Shown: piece after piece, positions 25,194-34,372 of the stretch
How the letters are laid out: every line of letters begins with the position of its first letter
Position numbering within the stretch: position 1 is the first letter of the stretch
NCBI RefSeq assembly: GCF_002567005.1
Contig: NZ_NUZU01000015.1
Span: 92,123-156,122 of the forward strand
Reading direction: 5' to 3'
From: Bacillus sp. AFS073361
GTDB lineage: Bacteria; Bacillota; Bacilli; Bacillales; Cytobacillaceae
DNA length: 64,000 bases
Program-made: the position numbers and the translations under genes
The notes under the pieces: generated by a model
The model's database searches: none
The model's input: only the letters and a program-made list of their open reading frames with translations
Told to the model about the DNA's origin: nothing

Positions 25194-28100
25194 TTGACTA
25201 ATCATCGATTGCCTGCACAAGAAATCCCGATTTTGGCGGAAGTCGATGTCGTCATTATCGGTGGAAGCTTTGCAGGTTTATCAAGTGCCCTGCAATTGGC
25301 CAAACAGGGTAAACGGGTTATGGTGGTTGAATCAAGGACTTATTTAGGAAGTGAATTAACCGCTGCCCTCCGTCCTTGGATAACGATGCCACATACAACC
25401 ATGCCAATACCTAGAATATTGGAGGCTTGTGTAAAAGCTTGTGGAAGAACAATTAGCAATAGAGATTCTCAATCGATCGTCTTTCACGTCGATCGATTGA
25501 AATTACAGTTGGAAGAGGAATTGTTGGGTGCGGGAATCCATTTATTGTATGCCTCGCTCCCAATTGGGATCACGAATCTTGCTGACAATTACAATGGGTT
25601 GATAATAGCCAATAAATCAGGACGACAATTAATTCGATGCCAAGGAATTGTTGATGCGAGTGAAACGGCTATTACTACTTTTTTTAACGATGAAGTATGG
25701 ACATCATCAGAGAAGAGCAAAACGGGTTACTTTAAGCGAGTATTAGAGTTTACCAATGTCCAAGAAATAGATGAAATAGAATTTACGGTTCCGTCCGGAT
25801 TAGGGATAAAACACAACAAGATTCACCTCTACAGCGGCTATCACGGAAATGGACATTTCTATGTAGAATATGAAATGTTGTTACCTGCGGACAACAGTTT
25901 AGAAGCCAATCAACAGCGGGAATTAGCCGCTCAAAAAGCAGGAATGTCTCTAGCTGAATATCTGGTTCAGCACATACCGGCTTTCAATAAAGCCTTGTTA
26001 TGTGCAAGTTCATATGAATTAAAAGGCCCGTTTCAAGAAATGGAAGAGTATCCCAAAACGCAACGACCGCTGAATCTTGATCAATTATCGGTAAATTACC
26101 CAAATACATGGTGTTTTTATCAAGATCTTTATAAGCATGGGAATACGGATTGGCTAGACCCTGCCAAAGCAGCTGCATTAGGTGAACAAGTTGCAGAATT
26201 ACTGAATGATCTTACTTTCAAAAAGGAGAATTCAGGACAGACAAAAGCCCAGGTTTCTATTCAAGATGACAGTTTTGAAATGAAAATCCCTGTTGAATTA
26301 TTAGATCGTCATGTTAACCAGCAGTTTGTTCCGGAACAGGAAATGTACTTATGTAAAACAGCAGGTGTGCTAGTGGCAGGAGGAGGCTCTAGCGGGGCAT
26401 CAGCCGCGATTGTTTCCGCAGAAGAAGGTATCAATACCATCCTTGTTGACCTCAATCCGGGACTTGGCGGAACAGGTACTTTTGGGGGTGTGGACAGCTA
26501 TTGGTTTGGTAAGCGCCATGGATATGCTGAGAGAATTACGAAACTTGTCCATGATGTCCAGCAACGAATTAAGTACAAAGGCCATAAGTGGAATATTGAG
26601 GCAAAGAAGTTTGCTCTGATCGAAATGGCTGATCGTTTAGGAATTGAATGGTTGTTTAACACCATCACGTTCGGGGCGATTACAAAAGGAACTAGGGTTT
26701 GCGGCAGCCTTGTGGCCACGAAATGGGGAGCTGGCACTGTATGGAGCGATTGTGTAATTGATGCTACTGGTGATGGCGATCTTGCCGCATTTGCGGGAGC
26801 TGAATTTGAATATGGCTCTGTCCGCGACCATGTCGTGATGTGGTATTCACTTGCTCAATACAAAGAGCCAGGTAAATTACAAAATAACTTCACGAGTATG
26901 GTGAATGTGTCGGATGTTCAAGACTATACAAGAGCAATCCTTGCTGGGAGAAGAAGATGGAGTGCTGACGTTGATGGCTGCCATGACCACGGCATTTATG
27001 TAGCTCCGCGTGAAAGTCGTCACATCATTGGTGATGTTGTCATGAACATGAGCGATCAATTGTTGCATCGAAGCTGGACGGATTGTATTAACATCCATTT
27101 TAGCAACCATGATATGAAGGGAATTAGTGAGGCTGACTGGTTAAATGCCGGCTTAATCCCGCCAAACCTTGAAATTGAAATTCCGTATCGAATGCTTCTC
27201 CCAAAAGGACTGGACGGAATATTAGTGGTTGGCAAGGCGGTCTCGGCAACGCACGATGCCCTCCCAGCAATTCGCATGCAATCAGATTTGGAAAACTTAG
27301 GAGGTATTGCTGCACTTGCCGCAGCGATGGCTGTGAAAGAAAAGCAGTATCCTAGAAAGATAGATTACCGGCTTTTACAAGAAAGAATTATAAAAGAGGG
27401 CTTAATGCCTGAAAGTATTTTAACGAGAAAATTAGAGGCTATTCAATATACAGATGAAGAACTAAAGAGATTGGTTGATTCAATTGAGATAGAGCCACTG
27501 TACGAATACTCTCATATGCGTATGAATGAAATCTATCAGCAGCAGATTCCATTTGTTGAAATTTGTACGGCGGGAGAGAGAATCATTCCGTTTCTGGAAC
27601 AGGCATATGAGGACGCGGATGGAATTCGTAAGGTCCGGCTTGCACAAGCATTAGCCATGTATGGGTCAAACTCAGGCGTTCCGACTTTAATCTTTGAACT
27701 AATGACCATGCTGCAAGGAGAACAACTGCCGAAACGGACGGCGGATATTTTGTATGTAACGATGCCGCCTGACCACGGAGCGATGTCAGATGCCTGTTAT
27801 TTACTTTACTCCTTAGGACTTACCAGAGATAAACGCAGTATTAAAGTTTGGCAGCGGGTTGCTGATTTACTGCAACCAACAGAAGAAGATTTTAAAGATA
27901 AGTTGTGGGGAATTTTTTATTATATCCATGCAATATGTGTTGGGGCTGAAAGATTAGGTGATGTGGATGCCATTCCAATGTTAGAGCAATTACTGCGCAT
28001 CCCATCTGTCAACAATCAACAGTGCTATGCTGGCCATCAAGCCGACTTCTTCCTTGAGAGACGGGCCCTTCTGGAACTAGCCATTGGAAGAGCTTTGGCA

Positions 28101-28352
28101 CGTTGCGGAAGTGCCAAAGGGTATGAAATATTAGTCAATTATCTCGACGATGTCCGTTCCTTGCTTAGTAAGCAGGCACATACAGAATTAAAGCGCTTAA
28201 GTGCGAGTAACCTTTCTAAGGATAAAAGGATTTGGAGCGAGTGGCTTGAGCGTGAAAAAGCTAGGTTGAAACCGCAGCCATATATAGTACATACAGATAT
28301 TGGTGTCGACAACGAAAAGATTCTAAGAAAAATAACTTTTGAAAGGGGTTAA
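25194..28352 (+). CDS. Double FAD-dependent oxidoreductase with helical-repeat tail
   Basis: A 1052-residue multidomain protein. A first FAD-type Rossmann motif is VVIIGGSFAGLSSA near residue 20, a second is VLVAGGGSSGASAA near 392, followed by GLGGTGTFGGVDSYW and, near 665-700, a KGLDGILVVGKAVSATHDA segment typical of FAD_oxidored (PF12831). Residues about 790-1010 are helical with repeat-like segments (RKVRLAQALAMYGS, LELAIGRALARCGS) that look like HEAT repeats. The start is TTG with GGGGG upstream. There is no signal peptide or Tat motif, so it is cytosolic. It may oxidise a sugar or glycoside; substrate and electron acceptor unknown. Confidence 0.75.
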   Translation: MTNHRLPAQEIPILAEVDVVIIGGSFAGLSSALQLAKQGKRVMVVESRTYLGSELTAALRPWITMPHTTMPIPRILEACVKACGRTISNRDSQSIVFHVDRLKLQLEEELLGAGIHLLYASLPIGITNLADNYNGLIIANKSGRQLIRCQGIVDASETAITTFFNDEVWTSSEKSKTGYFKRVLEFTNVQEIDEIEFTVPSGLGIKHNKIHLYSGYHGNGHFYVEYEMLLPADNSLEANQQRELAAQKAGMSLAEYLVQHIPAFNKALLCASSYELKGPFQEMEEYPKTQRPLNLDQLSVNYPNTWCFYQDLYKHGNTDWLDPAKAAALGEQVAELLNDLTFKKENSGQTKAQVSIQDDSFEMKIPVELLDRHVNQQFVPEQEMYLCKTAGVLVAGGGSSGASAAIVSAEEGINTILVDLNPGLGGTGTFGGVDSYWFGKRHGYAERITKLVHDVQQRIKYKGHKWNIEAKKFALIEMADRLGIEWLFNTITFGAITKGTRVCGSLVATKWGAGTVWSDCVIDATGDGDLAAFAGAEFEYGSVRDHVVMWYSLAQYKEPGKLQNNFTSMVNVSDVQDYTRAILAGRRRWSADVDGCHDHGIYVAPRESRHIIGDVVMNMSDQLLHRSWTDCINIHFSNHDMKGISEADWLNAGLIPPNLEIEIPYRMLLPKGLDGILVVGKAVSATHDALPAIRMQSDLENLGGIAALAAAMAVKEKQYPRKIDYRLLQERIIKEGLMPESILTRKLEAIQYTDEELKRLVDSIEIEPLYEYSHMRMNEIYQQQIPFVEICTAGERIIPFLEQAYEDADGIRKVRLAQALAMYGSNSGVPTLIFELMTMLQGEQLPKRTADILYVTMPPDHGAMSDACYLLYSLGLTRDKRSIKVWQRVADLLQPTEEDFKDKLWGIFYYIHAICVGAERLGDVDAIPMLEQLLRIPSVNNQQCYAGHQADFFLERRALLELAIGRALARCGSAKGYEILVNYLDDVRSLLSKQAHTELKRLSASNLSKDKRIWSEWLEREKARLKPQPYIVHTDIGVDNEKILRKITFERG

Positions 28353-28357
28353 CAATC

Positions 28358-29701
28358 GTGTCAATTATTACATTCCCTAAAGATTTCCGCTTTGGGGTTT
28401 CTACGGCTGCCTATCAAATAGAAGGGGCATATAACGAAGACGGCAGAGGAATGTCGATCTGGGATACATTTAGTCGGATTCCAGGAAAAGTCAGAAACGG
28501 AGATAATGGCGATATCGCTTGTGACAGTTACCATCGCATCGATGAAGATATCGCCTTATTAAAAGAATTAGGTGTCAATACATACCGCTTCTCAATTGCC
28601 TGGCCAAGAATTTTTCCTAATGGAAGAGGAGAAGTAAATCAAAAGGGTCTGGATCACTATCATACATTTGTTGATAAATTGTTAGAAAATGGAATTGAAC
28701 CTCTGTGCACCATTTATCATTGGGACCTGCCGCAAGCACTTCAAGATGAAGGCGGATGGAAGAATCGCCAAACGATTGAGGCATTTGTGGAGTACTCAGA
28801 TTTATTGTTCCATGAGTTCTCTGGAAAAATTAAATCATGGTTAACGATTAATGAGCCATGGTGTGTTTCATTCTTAGGATATTTCATTGGAGAACAAGCA
28901 CCAGGAGAAAAGAATCTCCAATCAGCTCTTGATGTAGCACATCATTTATTACTAGCCCATGGAAAAACGGTTAAGCGTTTTAAAGAGCTTGGAATTCCTG
29001 GAGAGATCGGTTTTGCGCCAAACGTTACTTGGTACGAACCATTTAGTGATCGCCCAGAAGATATCGAGGCTTGCAAGCGAATCTCTGCCTGGTTTACGGA
29101 ATGGTTTTTTGATCCGGTGTTTAAAGGCAGTTATCCACAAATATTAGTTGATTGGTTTGCAGCAAAAGGGGCAAAAGTAAACATCGAAGAAGGCGATATG
29201 GAACTCATTAATCAGCCTATCGATATCCTAGGAATCAATTATTATACGGGAACCGTCTCTAGATATAAAGAAGGTCAGGGAACATTTGATTGTGAACACA
29301 TTGATATTGGATTTGATCACACGGATATTGATTTCACCATCTATCCTGAAGGCTTTTATAAAGTGTTAATGGATATTAAAAATAAATATGGTGATGTCCC
29401 TATCTACATTACTGAAAATGGTGCAACGTATAATCAGGACCCAATAGATGGACGCGTACGAGATGATAAACGGATTAAATACCTGAAACAGCACCTAACA
29501 CAAATTAGTCGTGCCCTTAACTCAGGGGTTAATTTAAAGGGCTATTGTATTTGGTCATTGATGGATAATTATGAATGGTCATACGGCTATAGCATGCGTT
29601 TCGGTCTTGTTCATGTGGACTACCAAACATTAAACAGAACAAAGAAAGATAGCTATTATTGGTACAGTAAATTGAATCAAAATTATTGGTTTGAGGTGTA
29701 G
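28358..29701 (+). CDS. GH1 beta-glycosidase
   Basis: A 447-residue GH1 enzyme of normal length. Acid/base E166 lies in TINEP and nucleophile E353 in YITENG. The N-terminal FRFGVSTAAYQIEGA pattern is classic. GH1 covers beta-glucosidases, beta-galactosidases, beta-mannosidases and 6-phospho-beta-glycosidases; in an ABC rather than PTS locus an unphosphorylated substrate is more likely. The GTG start follows AAAGGGG, five bases after the preceding stop. Cytosolic. Confidence 0.93.
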   Translation: MSIITFPKDFRFGVSTAAYQIEGAYNEDGRGMSIWDTFSRIPGKVRNGDNGDIACDSYHRIDEDIALLKELGVNTYRFSIAWPRIFPNGRGEVNQKGLDHYHTFVDKLLENGIEPLCTIYHWDLPQALQDEGGWKNRQTIEAFVEYSDLLFHEFSGKIKSWLTINEPWCVSFLGYFIGEQAPGEKNLQSALDVAHHLLLAHGKTVKRFKELGIPGEIGFAPNVTWYEPFSDRPEDIEACKRISAWFTEWFFDPVFKGSYPQILVDWFAAKGAKVNIEEGDMELINQPIDILGINYYTGTVSRYKEGQGTFDCEHIDIGFDHTDIDFTIYPEGFYKVLMDIKNKYGDVPIYITENGATYNQDPIDGRVRDDKRIKYLKQHLTQISRALNSGVNLKGYCIWSLMDNYEWSYGYSMRFGLVHVDYQTLNRTKKDSYYWYSKLNQNYWFEV

Positions 29702-29707
29702 GCCCCT

Positions 29708-31591
29708 ATGAAACTACACTTTTACGGCGATATCCAAGGACTTGAAGAAGGATTATCAATTATTTGTCATGAGCTTAAGATTGAACAAAGTGAACAAGGA
29801 TTTCCTATTCATGTGAAACAAATAGCTGGTTCGTTAAAGGTCAACTGCAATCCGGAACGCGGGGAGATTTTCTTTGAGGAGAAGATTCACTTTTTTCGTG
29901 CAGTAGGATTATGGATACAGGAGTTTAAGGAAAATAAGACGTTTCAGGTAATGGAAGAACCTCAATTTAAAACCAATGGTGTGATGGTCGATGTTTCCCG
30001 TAATGGGGTAATGACTGTAGAAGGAATTCAAAATCTTCTGCGAAAAATGGCATTAATGGGTCTAAATGTCGTGATGGTGTATACAGAGGATACATTTACA
30101 GTTGAAGAATATCCTTATTTCGGGTATATGCGTGGCCGGTATAGTGAGCAGGAATTGCGGGCATGTGATGATTATGCCCACCAGTTTGGAATAGAAATGG
30201 TCCCTTGTATCCAAACACTTGCCCATTTAACCGAGGCACTGAAATGGAATTATGCAGCAAACATAAAAGATACGGCCGATATTTTATTGGTTGGTAAGGA
30301 AGAAACCTATGAATTTATTGAAAACTTATTAAAGGCTGCATCCAAGCCATTTCGAAGCAATCGAATTCATATTGGTATGGATGAAGCCCACCAGCTGGGC
30401 CTAGGAAAATATCTGGAACAGAATGGCTACCAAAAACGTTTCTCCATCATGAATGAACACTTGCATAAGGTTGTCGCACTTGCTGAAAAGTTATCTTTAA
30501 CACCAATGATATGGAGCGATATGTATTTTAGACTTGGCTCGAAAAATGGTAATTACTACGATCTAAATGCCCACATACCAGAGGATGTCATTGATTCCAT
30601 GCCTAAGGATGTTCAAATGGTGTATTGGGATTATTACCATACGGACGAGGAATTTTATCGAACATTTTTACAAAAACATAAAGAATTTGGCTCTGAGCCC
30701 ATCTTTGCCGGCGGAGTTTGGACGTGGAATGGAATGGCTCCGAACTATGGAAAAACAATGGCAACTACAAATGCTGCATTGGAGGCATGTAAAAAAGAGG
30801 GTATCACTGAGGTATTCGCGACCATGTGGGGAGATAATGGTGCGGAAACACATCCATTCACAGGATTGGCCGGACTACAGCTATTTGCTGAACACGGATA
30901 TGGAAGAGAAGTAGATCACAAGAAATTAGCCAAACGGTTTTCATTTTGTACCGGTGGAGATTGGGACGACTTCATTGCCCTAAATGAATTTGATGAAACC
31001 CCTGGTGTTTCGAAAGATAACCTTCATGAATCACATCCATCTAAATTTTTGTTATGGCAGGATGTTCTACTCGGTTTATATGATGAAAATATCCGCAGTC
31101 TGCCGTTAGGACAGCATTATTTAAACTTAGCGTCTCGTATGGAAGAAGCGAAAGAACGGAATAAAAATTGGTCAGAGATGTTTTCTTTTTATTCCCAATT
31201 GGCCCGAGTACTAAGTGTAAAAGCAGAATTTGGCATCCATTTAAAAGCTGCTTACGACCGGCGGGATAAACAGGAGTTAACGCAATTAAAGGACCAGCTT
31301 CCATTATTAAGAAGCATGGTGGATGAGCTCCGTAAACTGCACCGCTCTTTATGGTTTTCATCTTTAAAGCCTTTCGGCTGGGAAGTAATCGATATTCGAT
31401 ACGGCGGGATTTTGTCCCGATTAGATACAGTCGAATATCGGCTGCATTCGTGGCTCAATGGAAGCATCAGTAGCATTGAGGAATTAGCAGAAGAGCGTTT
31501 GTTCTTTGACGCACCATGGAAAATGCCTGAAGGTGCATTAGGTAGAAATACGTACCATCGAATTGTAACAGCAGGAGGATTCTCTGTATAA
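29708..31591 (+). CDS. GH20 beta-N-acetylhexosaminidase-like
   Basis: A 627-residue protein resembling GH20. The catalytic Asp-Glu pair is D225-E226 in HIGMDEAH, preceded by GVMVDVSRNG near residue 90 and by ETFTVEEYPYFG-like text near 135. Substrate-assisted GH20 enzymes release terminal GlcNAc or GalNAc. The C-terminal 200 residues are helical, as in the cytosolic GH20 group that lacks a secretion signal. It follows GH1 by six bases. With GH84 (40200) and NagA (55769) it points to HexNAc-containing glycans. Confidence 0.8.
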   Translation: MKLHFYGDIQGLEEGLSIICHELKIEQSEQGFPIHVKQIAGSLKVNCNPERGEIFFEEKIHFFRAVGLWIQEFKENKTFQVMEEPQFKTNGVMVDVSRNGVMTVEGIQNLLRKMALMGLNVVMVYTEDTFTVEEYPYFGYMRGRYSEQELRACDDYAHQFGIEMVPCIQTLAHLTEALKWNYAANIKDTADILLVGKEETYEFIENLLKAASKPFRSNRIHIGMDEAHQLGLGKYLEQNGYQKRFSIMNEHLHKVVALAEKLSLTPMIWSDMYFRLGSKNGNYYDLNAHIPEDVIDSMPKDVQMVYWDYYHTDEEFYRTFLQKHKEFGSEPIFAGGVWTWNGMAPNYGKTMATTNAALEACKKEGITEVFATMWGDNGAETHPFTGLAGLQLFAEHGYGREVDHKKLAKRFSFCTGGDWDDFIALNEFDETPGVSKDNLHESHPSKFLLWQDVLLGLYDENIRSLPLGQHYLNLASRMEEAKERNKNWSEMFSFYSQLARVLSVKAEFGIHLKAAYDRRDKQELTQLKDQLPLLRSMVDELRKLHRSLWFSSLKPFGWEVIDIRYGGILSRLDTVEYRLHSWLNGSISSIEELAEERLFFDAPWKMPEGALGRNTYHRIVTAGGFSV

Positions 31592-31626
31592 ACAGTCGCA
31601 ATTAGAAATTGAATGGAGGGATTCAT

Positions 31627-32418
31627 GTGATTATTGGGTTTCAAACGGCAAATTATTTTGCCCGGGCAATGAATTACCAGACTACTATGGAAAATTGGGG
31701 AGAAGCCGAACGGAAAGTAATTGAGACTTTTAGTTTAGAAGAATTTGACCGTATATGCAGGGATATTCAAAGTGCAGGATTCCGGGATATCGAACTATGG
31801 ATGGGGCATGCCTTTCCTAAATTTATGACTCCATATTTTGCAGAGGAATTACAGAAAATTTGGAAGAGTTATGGATTAAGTGTCTATTCTTATTCATGTT
31901 CGCTAGGTGATCCAGTTCGATATCCTCGATGGACCCGTCTTTGTTTCGAAACCGCCAAGATGCTTGGAATAGAGTTAATTACCAGCGGGATTACCAAAGA
32001 ATCAGCTCCCGTCATTTATAGCCTTTGTAATGAATATGGAATCAAGGTTGGCGTTGAAAACCATCCCGAAAAGCACCCTGATCAGATAAAGGCAGCGATT
32101 GGGGATTATGGTGACTTACTTGGTGCAACAGTTGATACAGGCTGGTATGGGACACAGGGCTTTTCCGCAGCTGAAGCAATCTGGAAATTAAAGGATTATT
32201 TACTGAATGTTCATCTTAAAGATGTCAGGGAGATCGGGGAGCATAACCCTGTTGCGCTCGGAACAGGAATTGCTGGAATTGCAGAGTGTGTAAAAGCTTT
32301 GAGAGAAATCGGATATGATCGGACAGTATCAATTGAACAAGAAGCAGTTAAGCATGATCCAACCGATGACTGCGCGAAAGCTCTTGTATGGGTGAAGAGT
32401 TTACTTAATGAAGACTAA
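31627..32418 (+). CDS. Sugar phosphate isomerase/epimerase (AP endonuclease 2 fold), first
   Basis: A 263-residue TIM-barrel protein of PF01261. Candidate metal ligands: E in VGVENHPE near residue 145, D in TVDTGW near 175, H in NVHLKDV near 200, and E in SIEQEA near 238. Relatives include xylose isomerase-like enzymes, inosose dehydratase, hydroxypyruvate isomerase (OtnI) and 3-keto-glycoside lyases. The GTG at 31627 with GGAGGG six bases upstream is preferred to the in-frame TTG at 31609. It is paired with the Gfo/Idh/MocA gene 45 bases downstream, a combination repeated twice more in this window. Confidence 0.82.
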   Translation: MIIGFQTANYFARAMNYQTTMENWGEAERKVIETFSLEEFDRICRDIQSAGFRDIELWMGHAFPKFMTPYFAEELQKIWKSYGLSVYSYSCSLGDPVRYPRWTRLCFETAKMLGIELITSGITKESAPVIYSLCNEYGIKVGVENHPEKHPDQIKAAIGDYGDLLGATVDTGWYGTQGFSAAEAIWKLKDYLLNVHLKDVREIGEHNPVALGTGIAGIAECVKALREIGYDRTVSIEQEAVKHDPTDDCAKALVWVKSLLNED

Positions 32419-32462
32419 TCCTAGTTCCAATATTTTTAATATCAGTAAGGAGGAATGCAATC

Positions 32463-33443
32463 ATGGTACGAATTGCAGTGGTCGGCACAGGCTGGCAAGG
32501 CCAAGGGCATTTAAGCACGATGAAGAATATGCCGGAAATTGAAGTGGTTGGTGTTTGTGAATTAAATAAAGAAACACTTCTAAAAGCAGTTAATAAATTT
32601 GCTGTGAAGGGCTATACCAGTTATGTGGACATGCTGGAAGAAAGCAAGCCTGAAGGAGTAGTAATCTGTACTCCGCCAGAGGTCCGGGAATTTCTTGTTC
32701 GTGAAGCCGCGGAGCGGGGAATCCACTGTTTTATTGAAAAGCCGCCTGCAAAAAGTCTTGAAATGGCACAAAAGGTGGAAGATATTTTAGCGCGAACCGG
32801 TGTCATTAATAGTGTGGGGTTTATGTACAGGTACAGCCCTGCTGTCGCCTATTTAAAAGAGCTGATTAAAGGCAGAAGGATTGCCCTGGTTCGCAGTGCC
32901 ATGCTTGATGGGTTAGCGCTTCGTCCAAATTGGCCGCGCTGGTTCTTTAATAAAGAAATATCGGGAGGCCCTGTATTTGACCAGGCCATTCATATTTTTG
33001 ATCTGTCGCGCTACCTGCTTGGAGAAGTGGAGCGAGTAACAGGTTATCAAGACAATCTCGTTGTGCCAAAAGGCGAAGACTTTACTGTTGAAGATAGTTT
33101 TAATCTATCAATGAAATACCAGAATGGAATCTTGCAGAATCATACACATACTTGGTCCTATCCAGATGTCTTTACACAAATTGAATTCATCTCGGACCAA
33201 CTCCATTTAGTACTGGACCTTGTCAATGGAAGTGTAACCGGAAAGGTAGAAGGAGAGCCTATTTCCTTTCAATCGGATGAAAATGCACTATACCAGCGGG
33301 AGTTAGCGGCATTTGCAAAGGCGATAGAAGAAAAGAATCCTTCCTTTGTTCTCTCTACTTATAAAGATAGTATTCAATCTCTTGATGTTGCCTTAAAAGC
33401 AAGTGATGCCCTCGAGTTAAGTACAAAAAACTTAGTTAAATAG
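32463..33443 (+). CDS. Gfo/Idh/MocA-family oxidoreductase (first)
   Basis: A 326-residue NAD(P)-dependent oxidoreductase. The N-terminal Rossmann motif is VVGTGWQGQGH and the catalytic-region lysine is in CFIEKPPA near residue 95; a C-terminal alpha/beta domain holds the substrate, with DQAIHIFDL near 178 carrying the typical D and H. It follows a sugar isomerase/epimerase gene. Members oxidise or reduce sugars, inositols and sugar glycosides (often at C3), and some are GH109 glycosidases. GGAGG precedes the ATG. Substrate not predictable. Confidence 0.85.
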   Translation: MVRIAVVGTGWQGQGHLSTMKNMPEIEVVGVCELNKETLLKAVNKFAVKGYTSYVDMLEESKPEGVVICTPPEVREFLVREAAERGIHCFIEKPPAKSLEMAQKVEDILARTGVINSVGFMYRYSPAVAYLKELIKGRRIALVRSAMLDGLALRPNWPRWFFNKEISGGPVFDQAIHIFDLSRYLLGEVERVTGYQDNLVVPKGEDFTVEDSFNLSMKYQNGILQNHTHTWSYPDVFTQIEFISDQLHLVLDLVNGSVTGKVEGEPISFQSDENALYQRELAAFAKAIEEKNPSFVLSTYKDSIQSLDVALKASDALELSTKNLVK

Positions 33444-33451
33444 TTTAGTAT

Positions 33452-33491
33452 AACCAGGGGTGTCACTCGCAAGATAAAGGCACCCTGGGTT
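33452..33491 (+). terminator. Stem-loop, possible weak terminator before the second transporter block
   Basis: AACCAGGGGTG (33452-33462) pairs with CACCCTGGGTT (33481-33491) with one mismatch and one wobble. Only a short T-rich stretch follows, so termination may be partial. Confidence 0.42.
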
Positions 33492-33528
33492 TCCATGATC
33501 ATTAAGTCTTTTTAAGGAGAGCGTTTTT

Positions 33529-34146
33529 ATGCGTAGAACACTGTTATTTATAATGGAGTGGCTGTGGAGACTATTATTTCTGAACGCTATTTGGCTATTA
33601 TTTTCACTCCCTATTGTTACTATTATTCCTGCCACAGCAGCAATGTTTGGAGTAATGGACAGATTGGTTAGAGAGGATCAAGATGAGCCGGACTTTAAGG
33701 TCTTTTTTCGAGAGTTCAAAAGGTTATTCCTTAAAAGCTATCCACTTGGACTTTCCATAGTGATTATTGGCGGGCTGCTATTTGTTGATCTTTTAATCCT
33801 AAGAAACGCAATTTCTGATATGACAGAAATTATTCGAGTTGCCGTATTAGCATTTACCTTGTTATTCCTAATTGCTGTTTCGTATAGTTTTCCTGTATTT
33901 CTTCGCTATGAATATCCATGGTATAAGACTCTATTTTTTTCTTTCATGCTGGGAGTACGAAAGCCTGTTATCACTTTTCTCATGTCGTGTGGTTTTTTGT
34001 TGATTCTATTACTGTTGTTGTTTGTTACTGGCATTGGAGTATTATTAATAGCAAGTTTAACGGCACTAATTAGTACTGTTTCAGCACACTATATCATAAA
34101 TAGACTGCCAAAAATAACCTTAAAAGAGGCTGATGAAAACTTATAA
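33529..34146 (+). CDS. YesL/DUF624 family membrane protein (second copy)
   Basis: A 205-residue membrane protein of the same family as the gene at 6379, with about five hydrophobic segments and the shared PATAAMFGVMDRL pattern near residue 35. It lies just before the promoter of importer 2. AAGGAGAG precedes the ATG. The conserved association with CUT1 importers suggests a role in transport or its regulation, but no biochemical function is known. Confidence 0.8.
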   Translation: MRRTLLFIMEWLWRLLFLNAIWLLFSLPIVTIIPATAAMFGVMDRLVREDQDEPDFKVFFREFKRLFLKSYPLGLSIVIIGGLLFVDLLILRNAISDMTEIIRVAVLAFTLLFLIAVSYSFPVFLRYEYPWYKTLFFSFMLGVRKPVITFLMSCGFLLILLLLLFVTGIGVLLIASLTALISTVSAHYIINRLPKITLKEADENL

Positions 34147-34174
34147 AAAATATAAATAGAATATTCAAAAATGA

Positions 34175-34203
34175 TTGACTTGTAAACGCATTCATATAAT
34201 AAT
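34175..34203 (+). promoter_or_regulatory. Promoter of importer 2 with overlapping cre site
   Basis: TTGACT (34175-34180) is a -35-like box; AATAAT at 34198-34203 lies 17 bases on, and TATAAT at 34195-34200 lies 14 bases on. The spacer holds TTGTAAACGCATTCA (34180-34194), a full match to the cre pattern WTGNAANCGNWNNCA. CcpA binding here would block RNA polymerase. The 226-base gap holds no gene. Confidence 0.62.
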
Positions 34204-34372
34204 AGGGATAAGTCCACAAAACCTCACAAAAACAGTAACAAATTCCACAATAACAGTCATAATCTTTAAATAATTCTATGAAAAAACACGGAAGGAGAGA
34301 AAGTTTACAAAATCTAGTTGAACAGAAATGTGAGGTTGCGACCAATTAAAAAATTTTCAAGGGGGATTTTGA

